From Cryobacterium sp. N22 (GTDB taxonomy: Bacteria; Actinomycetota; Actinomycetes; Actinomycetales; Microbacteriaceae), in NCBI RefSeq assembly GCF_002929555.1, contig NZ_PJJP01000036.1:62001-126000 (forward strand): a DNA stretch of 64,000 bases, read 5' to 3'. Position numbers and translations under genes: made by a program. The notes under the pieces are model-generated. The model was not told where the DNA came from. It did no database searches and worked only from the letters and a program-made list of their open reading frames with translations. Positions 33,503-41,216 of the stretch are shown piece after piece (within the stretch, counting starts at the first letter, position 1; every line of letters begins with the position of its first letter).

Positions 33503-34461
33503 CCGTTGCGGGAGAAAAGTTCGCGGGAATCCAACGCTGCCGGCTGGGCCCCTGCGATCGACTGGGCCACAGTGATGTCTGTGACGCCGGCCAGCCCGTC
33601 AGTCGCGAACGCAGCCGTGGCGGCCGAGGGCAGCGCGCTCGTGGAGAGGACGGGAGGAGCATCCGGCATCCTGTCGTGCGCCAGGTGTGCCATGCCGAGC
33701 ATCGCCTGGTCGGCCATCCGCGACAGGTAGGCGCTGCGGCGGGCCGGCGCCACGGTGGACTCCGGTACGAAGTCGGCCTCGGCGTCGTCGGCGTAGTGGG
33801 TGCCCAGGCCGTCACGCAGCAACCGGATGGCCTCCGAGCGTTGCTGGGACACGGCGGAGTGGGTGATGCCGAGGTCCGCGGCGATCTCCTTGACCGAGCG
33901 GTCCTCGAAGTACACCTGCTCGATGATCAGCCGCATCCGCTCGGGCAGCGCCGAGACGCCCGCTCGCAGATAGGCGAGTCGCTCGGCAGACAGCAGGGAC
34001 TCCTCGGGGAGCACGGTGTCGGCGACGAGGAACTCGGCGGTGCTGTCGTCGAGGGTGCTCAGCGTGCGCTCGGAGTCGGCCAGGCCGGCCAAAGCGGTCT
34101 CCCGGTCGACGCCGAGCGCGGAGGCGATCTCGTCGACGGTGGCGCTGCGGCCGAGCGCGGCGGCGAGGGTCTCCTGCACCTGGCGGGTGTCCTTGATACG
34201 GCGGCGGGCCATCCGGGTGGCCCAGTCATTGGAGCGCATCTCGTCGGCGAAGGCGCCGATGATGCGGCGGCGGGCGAAAGCGCCGAACGGCACGCCCAGG
34301 GCCGGGTCGAACGCGTCCGCGGAGGTGATCAGGGCCAGGGAGCCGGCCGAGGCCAGGTCGTCGCGGGAGAGGTGCCGGGCCTTGGCCCAGACTTCGGAGA
34401 CGAGATAGCCGACGAGGGGCAGGTTGTCGACGACGAGCCGGTTACGCTCCGAACGGTTCAA
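33499..34461 (-). CDS. fliA: RNA polymerase sigma factor FliA (sigma-28) with C-terminal extension
   Basis: This is a 320-residue sigma factor. Region 2 is at residues 5-80 (LVGYLVSEVWAKARHLSRDDLASAGSLALI, FARRRIIGAFADEMRS), region 3 follows (RQVQETLAAALGRSATVDEIASALG), and region 4 with its helix-turn-helix ends near residue 218 (DRSVKEIAADLGITHSAVSQQRSEAIRLL). Residues 225-320 form an extension absent from the roughly 240-residue standard FliA; it contains SAYLSRMADQAMLGMAHLAHD and an Ala-rich tail. It should read the five CTAA-N16-GCCGATAG promoters listed here. No anti-sigma factor FlgM is seen in the window. Confidence 0.92.
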   Translation of the reverse strand: MNRSERNRLVVDNLPLVGYLVSEVWAKARHLSRDDLASAGSLALITSADAFDPALGVPFGAFARRRIIGAFADEMRSNDWATRMARRRIKDTRQVQETLAAALGRSATVDEIASALGVDRETALAGLADSERTLSTLDDSTAEFLVADTVLPEESLLSAERLAYLRAGVSALPERMRLIIEQVYFEDRSVKEIAADLGITHSAVSQQRSEAIRLLRDGLGTHYADDAEADFVPESTVAPARRSAYLSRMADQAMLGMAHLAHDRMPDAPPVLSTSALPSAATAAFATDGLAGVTDITVAQSIAGAQPAALDSRELFSRNG

Positions 34462-34860
34462 CGGTTGCCCTCCTGGTTGGTGCCGGCGTTCTTCTCGCTG
34501 ACGGTGAGCGCAAGACTGGTTCTGCGTTTCACTGCCGGGTAAGCACGCGTGAGGGGTGACGTCGTATCAAGAGCGCAAACAGCCCGCCGAAACAGGGGTT
34601 CGGGTCCCGTTTCGGTGCGTTCGCGCCTAGCTATTACGGTAACAACCGCGCTTGTTGATTCTGGCGTAGGCGTGCCCCCAGAACGGGGCATCCCGTGTCC
34701 TCTCTTCGGAGGACACGGCCGCCGAAAATCGGGGCCTGGGTGTGCGGTGTGACCAGAATGCCGCTAACCAACCGGGAGAACCGGCCGATAGTACCCCCGA
34801 ACGAGCATGGGCTCGTACGATGGACCATCGGGTTTTCAACAGCGGGAAGGCAGTGACGAC
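34462..34860. other. 399-bp intergenic control region between fliA and flgN
   Basis: No gene is found. The region holds an inverted repeat CCGAAAC-N15-GTTTCGG (34587-34593, 34609-34615), placed to act as an operator for fliA; a strong hairpin with perfect 10-bp arms CCGTGTCCTC/GAGGACACGG (34693-34702, 34709-34718); and the FliA-type promoter of flgN. No FliA-type promoter faces fliA itself, so its expression probably depends on another sigma factor and regulator, and the repeat is the best candidate for that regulator's site. Confidence 0.6.
34764..34791 (+). promoter_or_regulatory. FliA-type promoter of flgN-flgK-flgL-fliW
   Basis: CTAA (34764-34767), a 16-nt spacer and GCCGATAG (34784-34791) on the plus strand. 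It is the only plus-strand member of the set and faces the flgN operon. Predicted leader about 60 nt. Confidence 0.82.
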
Positions 34861-35346
34861 ATGGGCGCCAATGAACTGTCTGCCCTGCTGTGGCGAGAAC
34901 GTGAACTGCTCGAACTGCTCGTTTTCAAGCTCGACGAGGAACAGCTGTTGCTCAGCGCCGGCCGCACGCGCTGGATTCAGCACGCCACCCGCGAGGTGGA
35001 GCAGGTACTCGAGCTGGTGCGCGAGGCCGGCCTGGGCCGATCGGTCGAGGTGGCCGCGGTCGCCCAGGAGTGGGGCACCTCACCGGACGCCACGCTGAGC
35101 GAACTGGTCCAGCAGGCGCCCGCCGGCCCGTGGAGCGACATCCTCACCGCGCATTTGACGGCCATGACCGAGCTGATCGCGCAGATCCGAAGCCTGCGGG
35201 ACGTGAACGAGCAGTTCCTGCGTTCCGCCGCCCGCTACACCCAGGAATCCCTGGCCGGCGTTGACGCGCAGGCCACCACCTACGATGCCCGGGGAGCCTC
35301 CGGCGCCCCGGCGACCGGCGCCCGACTCTTCGACCAGAGCCTGTGA
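34861..35346 (+). CDS. flgN: Flagellar export chaperone FlgN
   Basis: This is a 161-residue helical protein. LSALLWRERELLELLVFKLDEEQLLLSAGRTRWIQHATREVEQVLELV is the FlgN-type N-terminal helix pair; the later helix TAHLTAMTELIAQIRSLRDVNEQFLRSAARYTQESLA completes the fold. It keeps the hook-filament junction proteins FlgK and FlgL, encoded next, unfolded for export. ATG at 34861 is chosen; an upstream in-frame ATG at 34807 lacks a good ribosome site and would add unlikely sequence. FlgN is weakly conserved, so context matters. Confidence 0.88.
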   Translation: MGANELSALLWRERELLELLVFKLDEEQLLLSAGRTRWIQHATREVEQVLELVREAGLGRSVEVAAVAQEWGTSPDATLSELVQQAPAGPWSDILTAHLTAMTELIAQIRSLRDVNEQFLRSAARYTQESLAGVDAQATTYDARGASGAPATGARLFDQSL

Positions 35347-35368
35347 GAACCCCACCCGTGACCCACGC

Positions 35369-36814
35369 ATGAGCACCTTCGGCGGACTGAACACCGCGTA
35401 CACCGGACTGATCGCGGCGCGCGCCGGCCTCGACGTCGTCGGGCAGAACATCGCAAACGTCAACACCGAGGGGTACACCCGCCAGCGCGTGACGACATCC
35501 TCGACGAATGCCGCCGCCCGCGCCGGCCTCGTCGCCTGGGGAGCCACGCCGGGAACCGGAGTATCCGTCGACGGCATCGCGCGACTGGGCAGTGCCACCC
35601 TCGACGCCAAGGTGCGCGCGACCGCCGCGACCGCCGGCTACACCGCTGTGCGCGCCAATGCCCTCGGTTCGGTCGAGAACTCGCTCAAGGAACCCGGCGT
35701 CAACGGCCTCTCCCACCAGCTGCAGGAATTCTGGGCGGCCTGGCAGGAACTCTCCAACGGCACCGATGCCGCCGCATCCGGCGGCCTGCTGCTGGGCGAA
35801 GCCGGCCAGCTCACCGCCCAGATCAATACCGGGTACCGGGCCGTCACCGACGAGTGGGCCGCCGTGCGCACGAGCGCCGACGCGCTGGTCACCGAGGTCA
35901 ACGGCGCCGCGAAGCAGGTCGCCGAACTCAATGGCGTCATCCGCCAGACCCTCGCCTCCGGCGGGTCGGCCAACGAGCTCATCGACAAGCGCGATGGGCT
36001 CACCGCCACGATCGCCGCCATCACCGGGGCCAGCGTGCGCCCCCAGGCCAATGGCACCGTGGATGTGCTCATCGGGGGAAACCCCCTGGTGTCCGGCACC
36101 GATGTGCGGGTGCTCACGGTCTCCGGGCCCACCAGCCTGGCCGCCGGTAACGGCCCCGTTCAGCTCGAATGGGCCCATCACCCTGGCCAGCCCGTTGTCG
36201 TCGACGGCGGCGAACTCGCCGGCGCCCTCTCACTCCTGGGACCGGCGGATGCTGCCGGCACCGGTGGCGCTCTCGCCCAGGCGGCAGCCTCCTACAATGG
36301 CTTCGCCGCCCATCTGGCCGACACCGTCAACAGCATCCATCTCGGCGGGGTCACCAGCGCTGGAATCCCTGGCGGGAAGTTCTTCGACTACGTCGCGGGC
36401 AATGCCGCCGCAACGCTGAGCGTCTCACCGAAGAACGCCACCGAGATCGCCGCTGGCGCTGTCGGTGCTGGGGCGACCAACGGTGCCAACGCCGACAAGA
36501 TCGCCCAGCTCGGCGCCGGACGTGCCGTGGATGGTGCCGGGAAGCCGATCACCTCCCCCAACGCGGTCTGGTCCACCTTCGTCACCCAGCTCGGTGTCGC
36601 CACCGGCATCGAACTCGCCCAGGCCTCGTCGGCGAACCTGTCCGCCACCGCCGCAGTCACCCTGCAGCTGTCCAACTCCTCCGTCGACATCGACGAGGAG
36701 AACGTCAACCTGCTCACCTTCCAGCACGCCTACCAGGGCGCCGCTCGGGTGATGACGGCCGTGGACGAAATGCTCGACACCCTGATCAACCGCACCGGAC
36801 TAGTGGGAAGGTAA
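35369..36814 (+). CDS. flgK: Flagellar hook-filament junction protein FlgK
   Basis: This is a 481-residue protein. The N-terminus STFGGLNTAYTGLIAARAGL, then VGQNIANVNTEGYTRQRV, is standard; EFWAAWQELSN and ELNGVIRQTL are typical of FlgK. The C-terminus (VDIDEENVNLLTFQHAYQGAARVMTAVDEMLDTLINRTG) closes the rod-type helices. ATG at 35369 gives the normal start; no strong Shine-Dalgarno precedes it and upstream codons are non-conserved. It lies 22 bp after flgN and 3 bp before flgL. Confidence 0.95.
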   Translation: MSTFGGLNTAYTGLIAARAGLDVVGQNIANVNTEGYTRQRVTTSSTNAAARAGLVAWGATPGTGVSVDGIARLGSATLDAKVRATAATAGYTAVRANALGSVENSLKEPGVNGLSHQLQEFWAAWQELSNGTDAAASGGLLLGEAGQLTAQINTGYRAVTDEWAAVRTSADALVTEVNGAAKQVAELNGVIRQTLASGGSANELIDKRDGLTATIAAITGASVRPQANGTVDVLIGGNPLVSGTDVRVLTVSGPTSLAAGNGPVQLEWAHHPGQPVVVDGGELAGALSLLGPADAAGTGGALAQAAASYNGFAAHLADTVNSIHLGGVTSAGIPGGKFFDYVAGNAAATLSVSPKNATEIAAGAVGAGATNGANADKIAQLGAGRAVDGAGKPITSPNAVWSTFVTQLGVATGIELAQASSANLSATAAVTLQLSNSSVDIDEENVNLLTFQHAYQGAARVMTAVDEMLDTLINRTGLVGR

Positions 36815-36817
36815 CCG

Positions 36818-37711
36818 ATGATCCCCCGCGTCACCAGCCAGACCCAGATGCGTTCCGCCCAGGCCAATCTGCAGGCCAGCGCGCAGCGTCTGGCCCAGCT
36901 GCAGGAGCAGTCCTCCTCGCTGAAGACCATCAGCCGGGCCTCCGACGACCCTGCCCGCGCAGCGAACGCGCTCGCGGTGCGGGCCGAGCAGCGCGCCACC
37001 GCCCAGTACACCCGCAACGCCGACAACGGCAACGGCTGGCTGACGACTCTGGACACCGCGCTCGGCGCGAGCACCACCATCCTGAACCGGGTACGCGACC
37101 TCACCGTGCAGGGCGCCAACGCCGGCACCATGACACCGGCGGCCAAGGAAGCCATCGCCGTTCAGATCGACGGCCTGAAGAAGGACCTGCTCACCCAGGC
37201 CAACGCGAGCTACCTCGGCCGAACCGTGTTCGCCGGCAACTCCGATGCCGGCGTGGCGTTCACGCCCGAGGGTATCCACAGCGGCGGCTCCTCAGCGGGT
37301 GTCGAACGGCGCGTGGGCGCCGGCAGCACTGTGCGGGTGGATGCCGACGGCGCCGCCATCTTCGGCTCCGGCGACACCTCGGTGTTCACCCTGCTCGACA
37401 ACATTTCGTCGGCGTTGCGCAGCCCCGACCCCACCGTGAGCGTGTCCGCGCATCTGGCCGCCATCGACAAACACGTCACCGCCGTCATCGGCGCCCGGTC
37501 CGAGGTCGGCGCCCGGCAGGACCGCATCGAGACGGCCTCGGCATCACTCGTGGCCCAGAAGGGCAGCCTCGAGGCACAACGGGTGCAGCTCGAGGATGCC
37601 GACCTGGCGACGGTGATCCTCGACCTCAAGCTGCAGGAGGTCGCCTACCAGTCCGCCCTCGCCGTCACCGCCCGTGTGATTCAACCGACCCTGATGGACT
37701 TCCTTTCATGA
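36818..37711 (+). CDS. flgL: Flagellar hook-filament junction protein FlgL
   Basis: This is a 297-residue flagellin-like protein starting PRVTSQTQMRSAQANLQASAQRLAQL and containing SRASDDPARAANALAVR, a clear FlgL motif. The C-terminal helices (ARQDRIETASASLVAQKGSLEAQRVQLEDADLATVILDLKLQEVAYQSALAVTARVIQPTLMDFL) match the flagellin end. It overlaps fliW by 4 bp. Confidence 0.94.
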   Translation: MIPRVTSQTQMRSAQANLQASAQRLAQLQEQSSSLKTISRASDDPARAANALAVRAEQRATAQYTRNADNGNGWLTTLDTALGASTTILNRVRDLTVQGANAGTMTPAAKEAIAVQIDGLKKDLLTQANASYLGRTVFAGNSDAGVAFTPEGIHSGGSSAGVERRVGAGSTVRVDADGAAIFGSGDTSVFTLLDNISSALRSPDPTVSVSAHLAAIDKHVTAVIGARSEVGARQDRIETASASLVAQKGSLEAQRVQLEDADLATVILDLKLQEVAYQSALAVTARVIQPTLMDFLS

Positions 37712-38109
37712 CCGCCACCCTGAGTTTCCTCTCCCCGCCGCCCGGCCTGGCACCGTTGACCGACTTCCAGCTGCGCGAGATCACCGGCGCCGCCGGACTG
37801 TTCGCCCTGCAGTCCGCGATCGACGAGCACACCCGGCTGTTCGTGCTCGACGCGTCGGTTTATCTGCCGCACTACGCGCCCGTGATCTCCGACGAGCACG
37901 CCAGGGCCCTCGACCTCGCCGGACCCGAGCAGGCGATGGTCCTGGTGGTCACCAACCCAGGCGAGACCGGCACCACCGTGAACCTGATGGCTCCCATCGT
38001 GGTGAACGCCGACACCGGCCGGTGCGCCCAGATCATCCTGGACGGCCAGGATTGGCCGCTACGCGCCGAGCTCACCCCACGCGCCGAGCCAGAGGTCGCC
38101 GCGGTCTAA
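37708..38109 (+). CDS. fliW: Flagellar assembly factor FliW
   Basis: This is a 133-residue protein with the FliW features: an N-terminal LSFLSPPPGLAPLTDFQL strand, FVLDASVYLPHYAPVI, and the conserved C-terminal NLMAPIVVNADTGRCAQIIL. FliW binds CsrA away from its RNA site and blocks it; free flagellin in the cell takes FliW away and so shuts its own synthesis (family knowledge). The gene ends the flgN operon and pairs functionally with csrA at 3571. Confidence 0.95.
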   Translation: MTATLSFLSPPPGLAPLTDFQLREITGAAGLFALQSAIDEHTRLFVLDASVYLPHYAPVISDEHARALDLAGPEQAMVLVVTNPGETGTTVNLMAPIVVNADTGRCAQIILDGQDWPLRAELTPRAEPEVAAV

Positions 38110-38312
38110 GCCCGTGCCGTTCTCCGGTCGTGTGGTCGCGCTCTCAACGCCGGTATAGTCGGTGCTGGCACCAGCGTTGGTGCCGGCGACCTCACCCGCG
38201 ACAGCCGTGGGCTCCGACAGCTCCCGGCTGAGGACGCACCCCAGCCCCTCGACCCGCGTCGAGGTTGCCGCCGCGCCTGTTGCGCGCCGCGGATGAACTC
38301 CAAAGGTCTTCC
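38110..38312 (+). promoter_or_regulatory. Leader of the ABC exporter gene with hairpin
   Basis: A possible -10 box TATAGT (38154-38159) lies about 155 bp before the ATG. Just after it GGCACCA/TGGTGCC (38167-38173 and 38178-38184) forms a 7-bp hairpin with a 4-nt loop. The long leader and the hairpin near the presumed transcript start could regulate the exporter or end the fliW transcript. No open frame of note is present. Confidence 0.35.
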
Positions 38313-40082
38313 ATGGGTGACAATTCCGCACTGCGATCGGTCGAACGGTCCTTCGTCGCAGCCTCCCCGGTCCGCTCGCTGCTGCGACTGTTGCTTCCGC
38401 ACCGCGGCCGGCTCTCTCTGGCCACCCTGGCCTTTCTCATCAAGGACAGTCCGGCCTGGCTGCTGCCGCCGATCACCGCCGCCGTCATCGACATCGTCGT
38501 GGACCGCGGTCCCCTGCCGCAGCTGTGGTTCTGGGCGGCCTGCGCCCTGGCGTTGCTGAGCCTGAACTACCCGTTCCACATGATCTTCGTGCGGTTGTCC
38601 AGCCGGTCGATCCGGTCGATGGCCGTGGATGTCCGCAACGCCCTCGCCGAGCGCCTCCAGCGGCTGTCCATCGGCTTTCACAACCGGCAGAGCGCCTCGA
38701 TCGTGCACACCAAGGTGGTGCGCGATGTCGAGAGCATCGAAATGATGATGCAGCAGGCCCTGCCCACTTTCCTCTCCGCCCTCTTCACCCTCACCGGCGC
38801 GGTGGTGCTCACCGCCCTCACCGTGCCCGCGTTCGTCGGCGTCTTCGCCGTCACGGTCCCCCTGGCCGTGCTGCTCATCGGCTACATCCGATCGCGCGCC
38901 GCCGACCGCAACGAGAACTTCCGGCACGAGGTAGAACGGTTCTCGGCCGGCGTGGGCGAGATGGCGGCGCTGATCCCCATCACCCGCGGGCACGGCCTCG
39001 AACGGGTCGCCACCAGCCGGGTCGCCGGTCAGGCCGAGAACGTGCGCGTGGCCGGGCAGGAACTGGACACCCTCAACGGCCGTTTTGGGGCGCTCTCCTG
39101 GTTGTCGTACCAGGCGCTCGGCGTGATCTGCCTGATCGGCGCATCCGCGGCCTCGATCACCCGGGTCATCGCCATCAGCCCGGGCGAGGTCGTGTTGCTC
39201 AGCACCTACTTCACGGTGCTCACCGGCGGCATCGTGGCCCTGCTCAACGTGACGCCGATCTTCACCCGCGGTATCGACTCCATTCGGTCGATCGCCGAGG
39301 TGATGGAGGAGCCCGACGTGGAGGTGAACGAGGGCAAGGAGCTCGTGACCGCGGTGGCCGGCCGGATCGACCTTGAGGGCGTGGGCTTCAGCTACGAGGA
39401 TGGCCGGCCCGCCCTGCGGGACATCACCCTGTCGATCCGGGCCGGCGAGACCATCGCCCTGGTCGGCCCGTCGGGGTCGGGCAAGTCGACGCTGCTCAAC
39501 CTGGTGCTCGGCTTCGTGCGGCCCGGCACCGGGCGGTTGTTGCTGGACGGCGTCGACGCCGCCACCCTCGACCTGCGCAGCGCCCGGTTCTTCGTCTCCG
39601 TCGTTCCGCAGGAGTCGGTGCTGTTCGAGGGCACCATCCGCGACAACGTCGCCTACGGTCTCACCGGCGTCAGCGACGAGGCCGTGCTGGCCGCCCTGGC
39701 CGGCGCCAACGCTCTGGATATCCTCGCCGGCCAGGGCGCCGGCCTGGACTCCGTGGTCGGCGACCGGGGCGCCCGGCTCTCCGGCGGCCAGCGCCAGCGT
39801 CTCGCCATCGCCAGGGCCCTGGTGCGTGACCCGCGCATCCTGGTGCTCGACGAACCCACCAGTGCCCTCGACTCCGTCTCGGAGGAGAAGGTCAAGGATG
39901 CCCTCAGCACCCTCTTCAGGGATCGTACGACGATCATCGCGGCGCACCGGCTGTCCACCATCCGCGAGGCCGACCGGATCGCCTACATCGAAGCCGGCCG
40001 CATCGTCGAACTCGGCAGCCACGACGAGTTGCTGGCGCTCGGCGGCCGGTATTCGGCCATAGTCGCGCACCAGAACTCCTGA
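38313..40082 (+). CDS. ABC exporter half-transporter (membrane + ATPase domains)
   Basis: This is a 589-residue fused exporter. Residues about 20-315 form the six-helix membrane domain (LLPPITAAVIDIVVDRGP, VVLTALTVPAFVGVFAVTVPLAVLLI). The ATPase domain has Walker A GPSGSGKSTLL, the signature LSGGQRQRLAIARAL, Walker B ILVLDEPTSALD and the H-loop in IIAAHRLST. It is expected to work as a dimer. The substrate is unknown; it lies between the flagellar island and the mannan locus. Its stop is 43 bp before the CE7 esterase gene, so the two may be co-transcribed. The ATG at 38313 follows AAAGG. Confidence 0.9.
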   Translation: MGDNSALRSVERSFVAASPVRSLLRLLLPHRGRLSLATLAFLIKDSPAWLLPPITAAVIDIVVDRGPLPQLWFWAACALALLSLNYPFHMIFVRLSSRSIRSMAVDVRNALAERLQRLSIGFHNRQSASIVHTKVVRDVESIEMMMQQALPTFLSALFTLTGAVVLTALTVPAFVGVFAVTVPLAVLLIGYIRSRAADRNENFRHEVERFSAGVGEMAALIPITRGHGLERVATSRVAGQAENVRVAGQELDTLNGRFGALSWLSYQALGVICLIGASAASITRVIAISPGEVVLLSTYFTVLTGGIVALLNVTPIFTRGIDSIRSIAEVMEEPDVEVNEGKELVTAVAGRIDLEGVGFSYEDGRPALRDITLSIRAGETIALVGPSGSGKSTLLNLVLGFVRPGTGRLLLDGVDAATLDLRSARFFVSVVPQESVLFEGTIRDNVAYGLTGVSDEAVLAALAGANALDILAGQGAGLDSVVGDRGARLSGGQRQRLAIARALVRDPRILVLDEPTSALDSVSEEKVKDALSTLFRDRTTIIAAHRLSTIREADRIAYIEAGRIVELGSHDELLALGGRYSAIVAHQNS

Positions 40083-40125
40083 CAAACTCAACCACCCGCA
40101 TTCGCTCTCCACCGAAAGGCAACCA

Positions 40126-41121
40126 GTGCCCCGCTTAGACATGTCCCTGGCCGAGCTCAGCCAGTACCGCCCCGAGGTCGCCGAACCGGCCGACTTCGAC
40201 GCGTTCTGGCAGCGCACCCTGGCGGAGTCCCGCGTGCACCCGGCCGCGCCACGGCTCACCAGGGTCGACTCGCCGCTCAGCGAGGTGGAGGTCTACGACG
40301 TCACCTTCAACGGCTTTGCCGGCGACCCCGTCAAGGCCTGGTTCATGCTGCCCGCCGACAGGGCGGGGGTTCTGCCGGCCCGGCTGCCCACGGTGGTCGA
40401 GTACAACGGTTACGGCGGCGGCAGGGGCTTCCCGCACGAGCACCTGGGCTGGGTGGCCAGCGGCTACGCCTACCTGTTCATGGACACCCGCGGGCAGGGC
40501 AGCGGCTGGGGCTCCGGCGGCGACACCGCCGACCCGCACGGCAGCGGCCCGGCCGCTTCCGGGTTCATGACCCGCGGCATCGACTCGCCCGACGACTACT
40601 ACTACCGGCGGGTGTTCACCGACGCCGTGCGCGCGATCGACGCCGTGCGCACCCTCGACAGGGTCGACCCCGAGCGGGTGACGGTATGCGGCGGCAGCCA
40701 GGGCGGTGGCATCGCCCTCGCGGCCGCGGGGCTCTCCACCGGTCTGGTGGGCGCGATGCCGGAGGTGCCGTTCCTCTGCCACTTCGAGCGCGCCGTCGGA
40801 ATGACCGGCAGCGACCCGTACCAGGAGGTCGTGCGGTATCTCTCGGTGCACCGGGACGAGGTCGAGCAGACCTTCGCGACCCTCTCGTACTTCGACGGGG
40901 TCAACTTCGCCAAGCGGGCCACCGCCCCCGCGTTGTTCTCGGTGGGGCTGCTCGACCCCGTCTGCCCACCGTCCACGGTTTTCGCCGCGCACAACCACTG
41001 GGCAGCGGATGCCGAGATCGAGGTGTACCCGTTCAACGAGCACGAGGGCGGCCAGGGCCACCACTTCGTGCGCCAGGCCGCCTGGCTCGCCCACCAGCTC
41101 GCCCCGCAGCTGGCGGGGTAA
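40126..41121 (+). CDS. CE7 acetylxylan esterase / cephalosporin-C deacetylase
   Basis: This is a 331-residue alpha/beta hydrolase of carbohydrate esterase family 7. Marks are the RGQGSGWGSGGDT segment, the nucleophile elbow CGGSQGGG with Ser191, Asp277 in GLLDPVCPP and His306 in NEHEGGQGHHF. Members remove acetyl groups from xylo- and manno-oligosaccharides inside the cell; no signal peptide is present here. Next to mannan genes it probably de-acetylates imported manno-oligosaccharides (inference). GTG start with GAAAGG 8 nt upstream. It ends 7 bp before palindromic element B. Confidence 0.92.
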   Translation: MPRLDMSLAELSQYRPEVAEPADFDAFWQRTLAESRVHPAAPRLTRVDSPLSEVEVYDVTFNGFAGDPVKAWFMLPADRAGVLPARLPTVVEYNGYGGGRGFPHEHLGWVASGYAYLFMDTRGQGSGWGSGGDTADPHGSGPAASGFMTRGIDSPDDYYYRRVFTDAVRAIDAVRTLDRVDPERVTVCGGSQGGGIALAAAGLSTGLVGAMPEVPFLCHFERAVGMTGSDPYQEVVRYLSVHRDEVEQTFATLSYFDGVNFAKRATAPALFSVGLLDPVCPPSTVFAAHNHWAADAEIEVYPFNEHEGGQGHHFVRQAAWLAHQLAPQLAG

Positions 41122-41127
41122 CCGCCT

Positions 41128-41193
41128 GACTGTTGCCGCTGCGGACTTCTGCGCCCGGCGTACCGGGTGCAATTGTCCGCACGGGCAACAGTT
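41128..41193. repeat. 66-bp palindromic intergenic element, copy B
   Basis: Same architecture as copy A: outer 14-bp blocks (41128-41141, 41180-41193, cores GACTGTTGCC / GGGCAACAGTT), inner 17-bp blocks (41142-41158, 41163-41179) and a 4-nt loop CGTA. The inner arms are imperfect. It lies between the convergent ends of the CE7 esterase and the LacI-type regulator. The right half is close to that of copy C. Confidence 0.8.
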
Positions 41194-41216
41194 GCGGCCC
41201 GGATCGGCCGACCGGC

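Noticed and set aside
38106..38312. A riboswitch in the long leader of the ABC exporter gene
   Set aside because: Only one 7-bp hairpin is visible and no known aptamer motif could be recognised.
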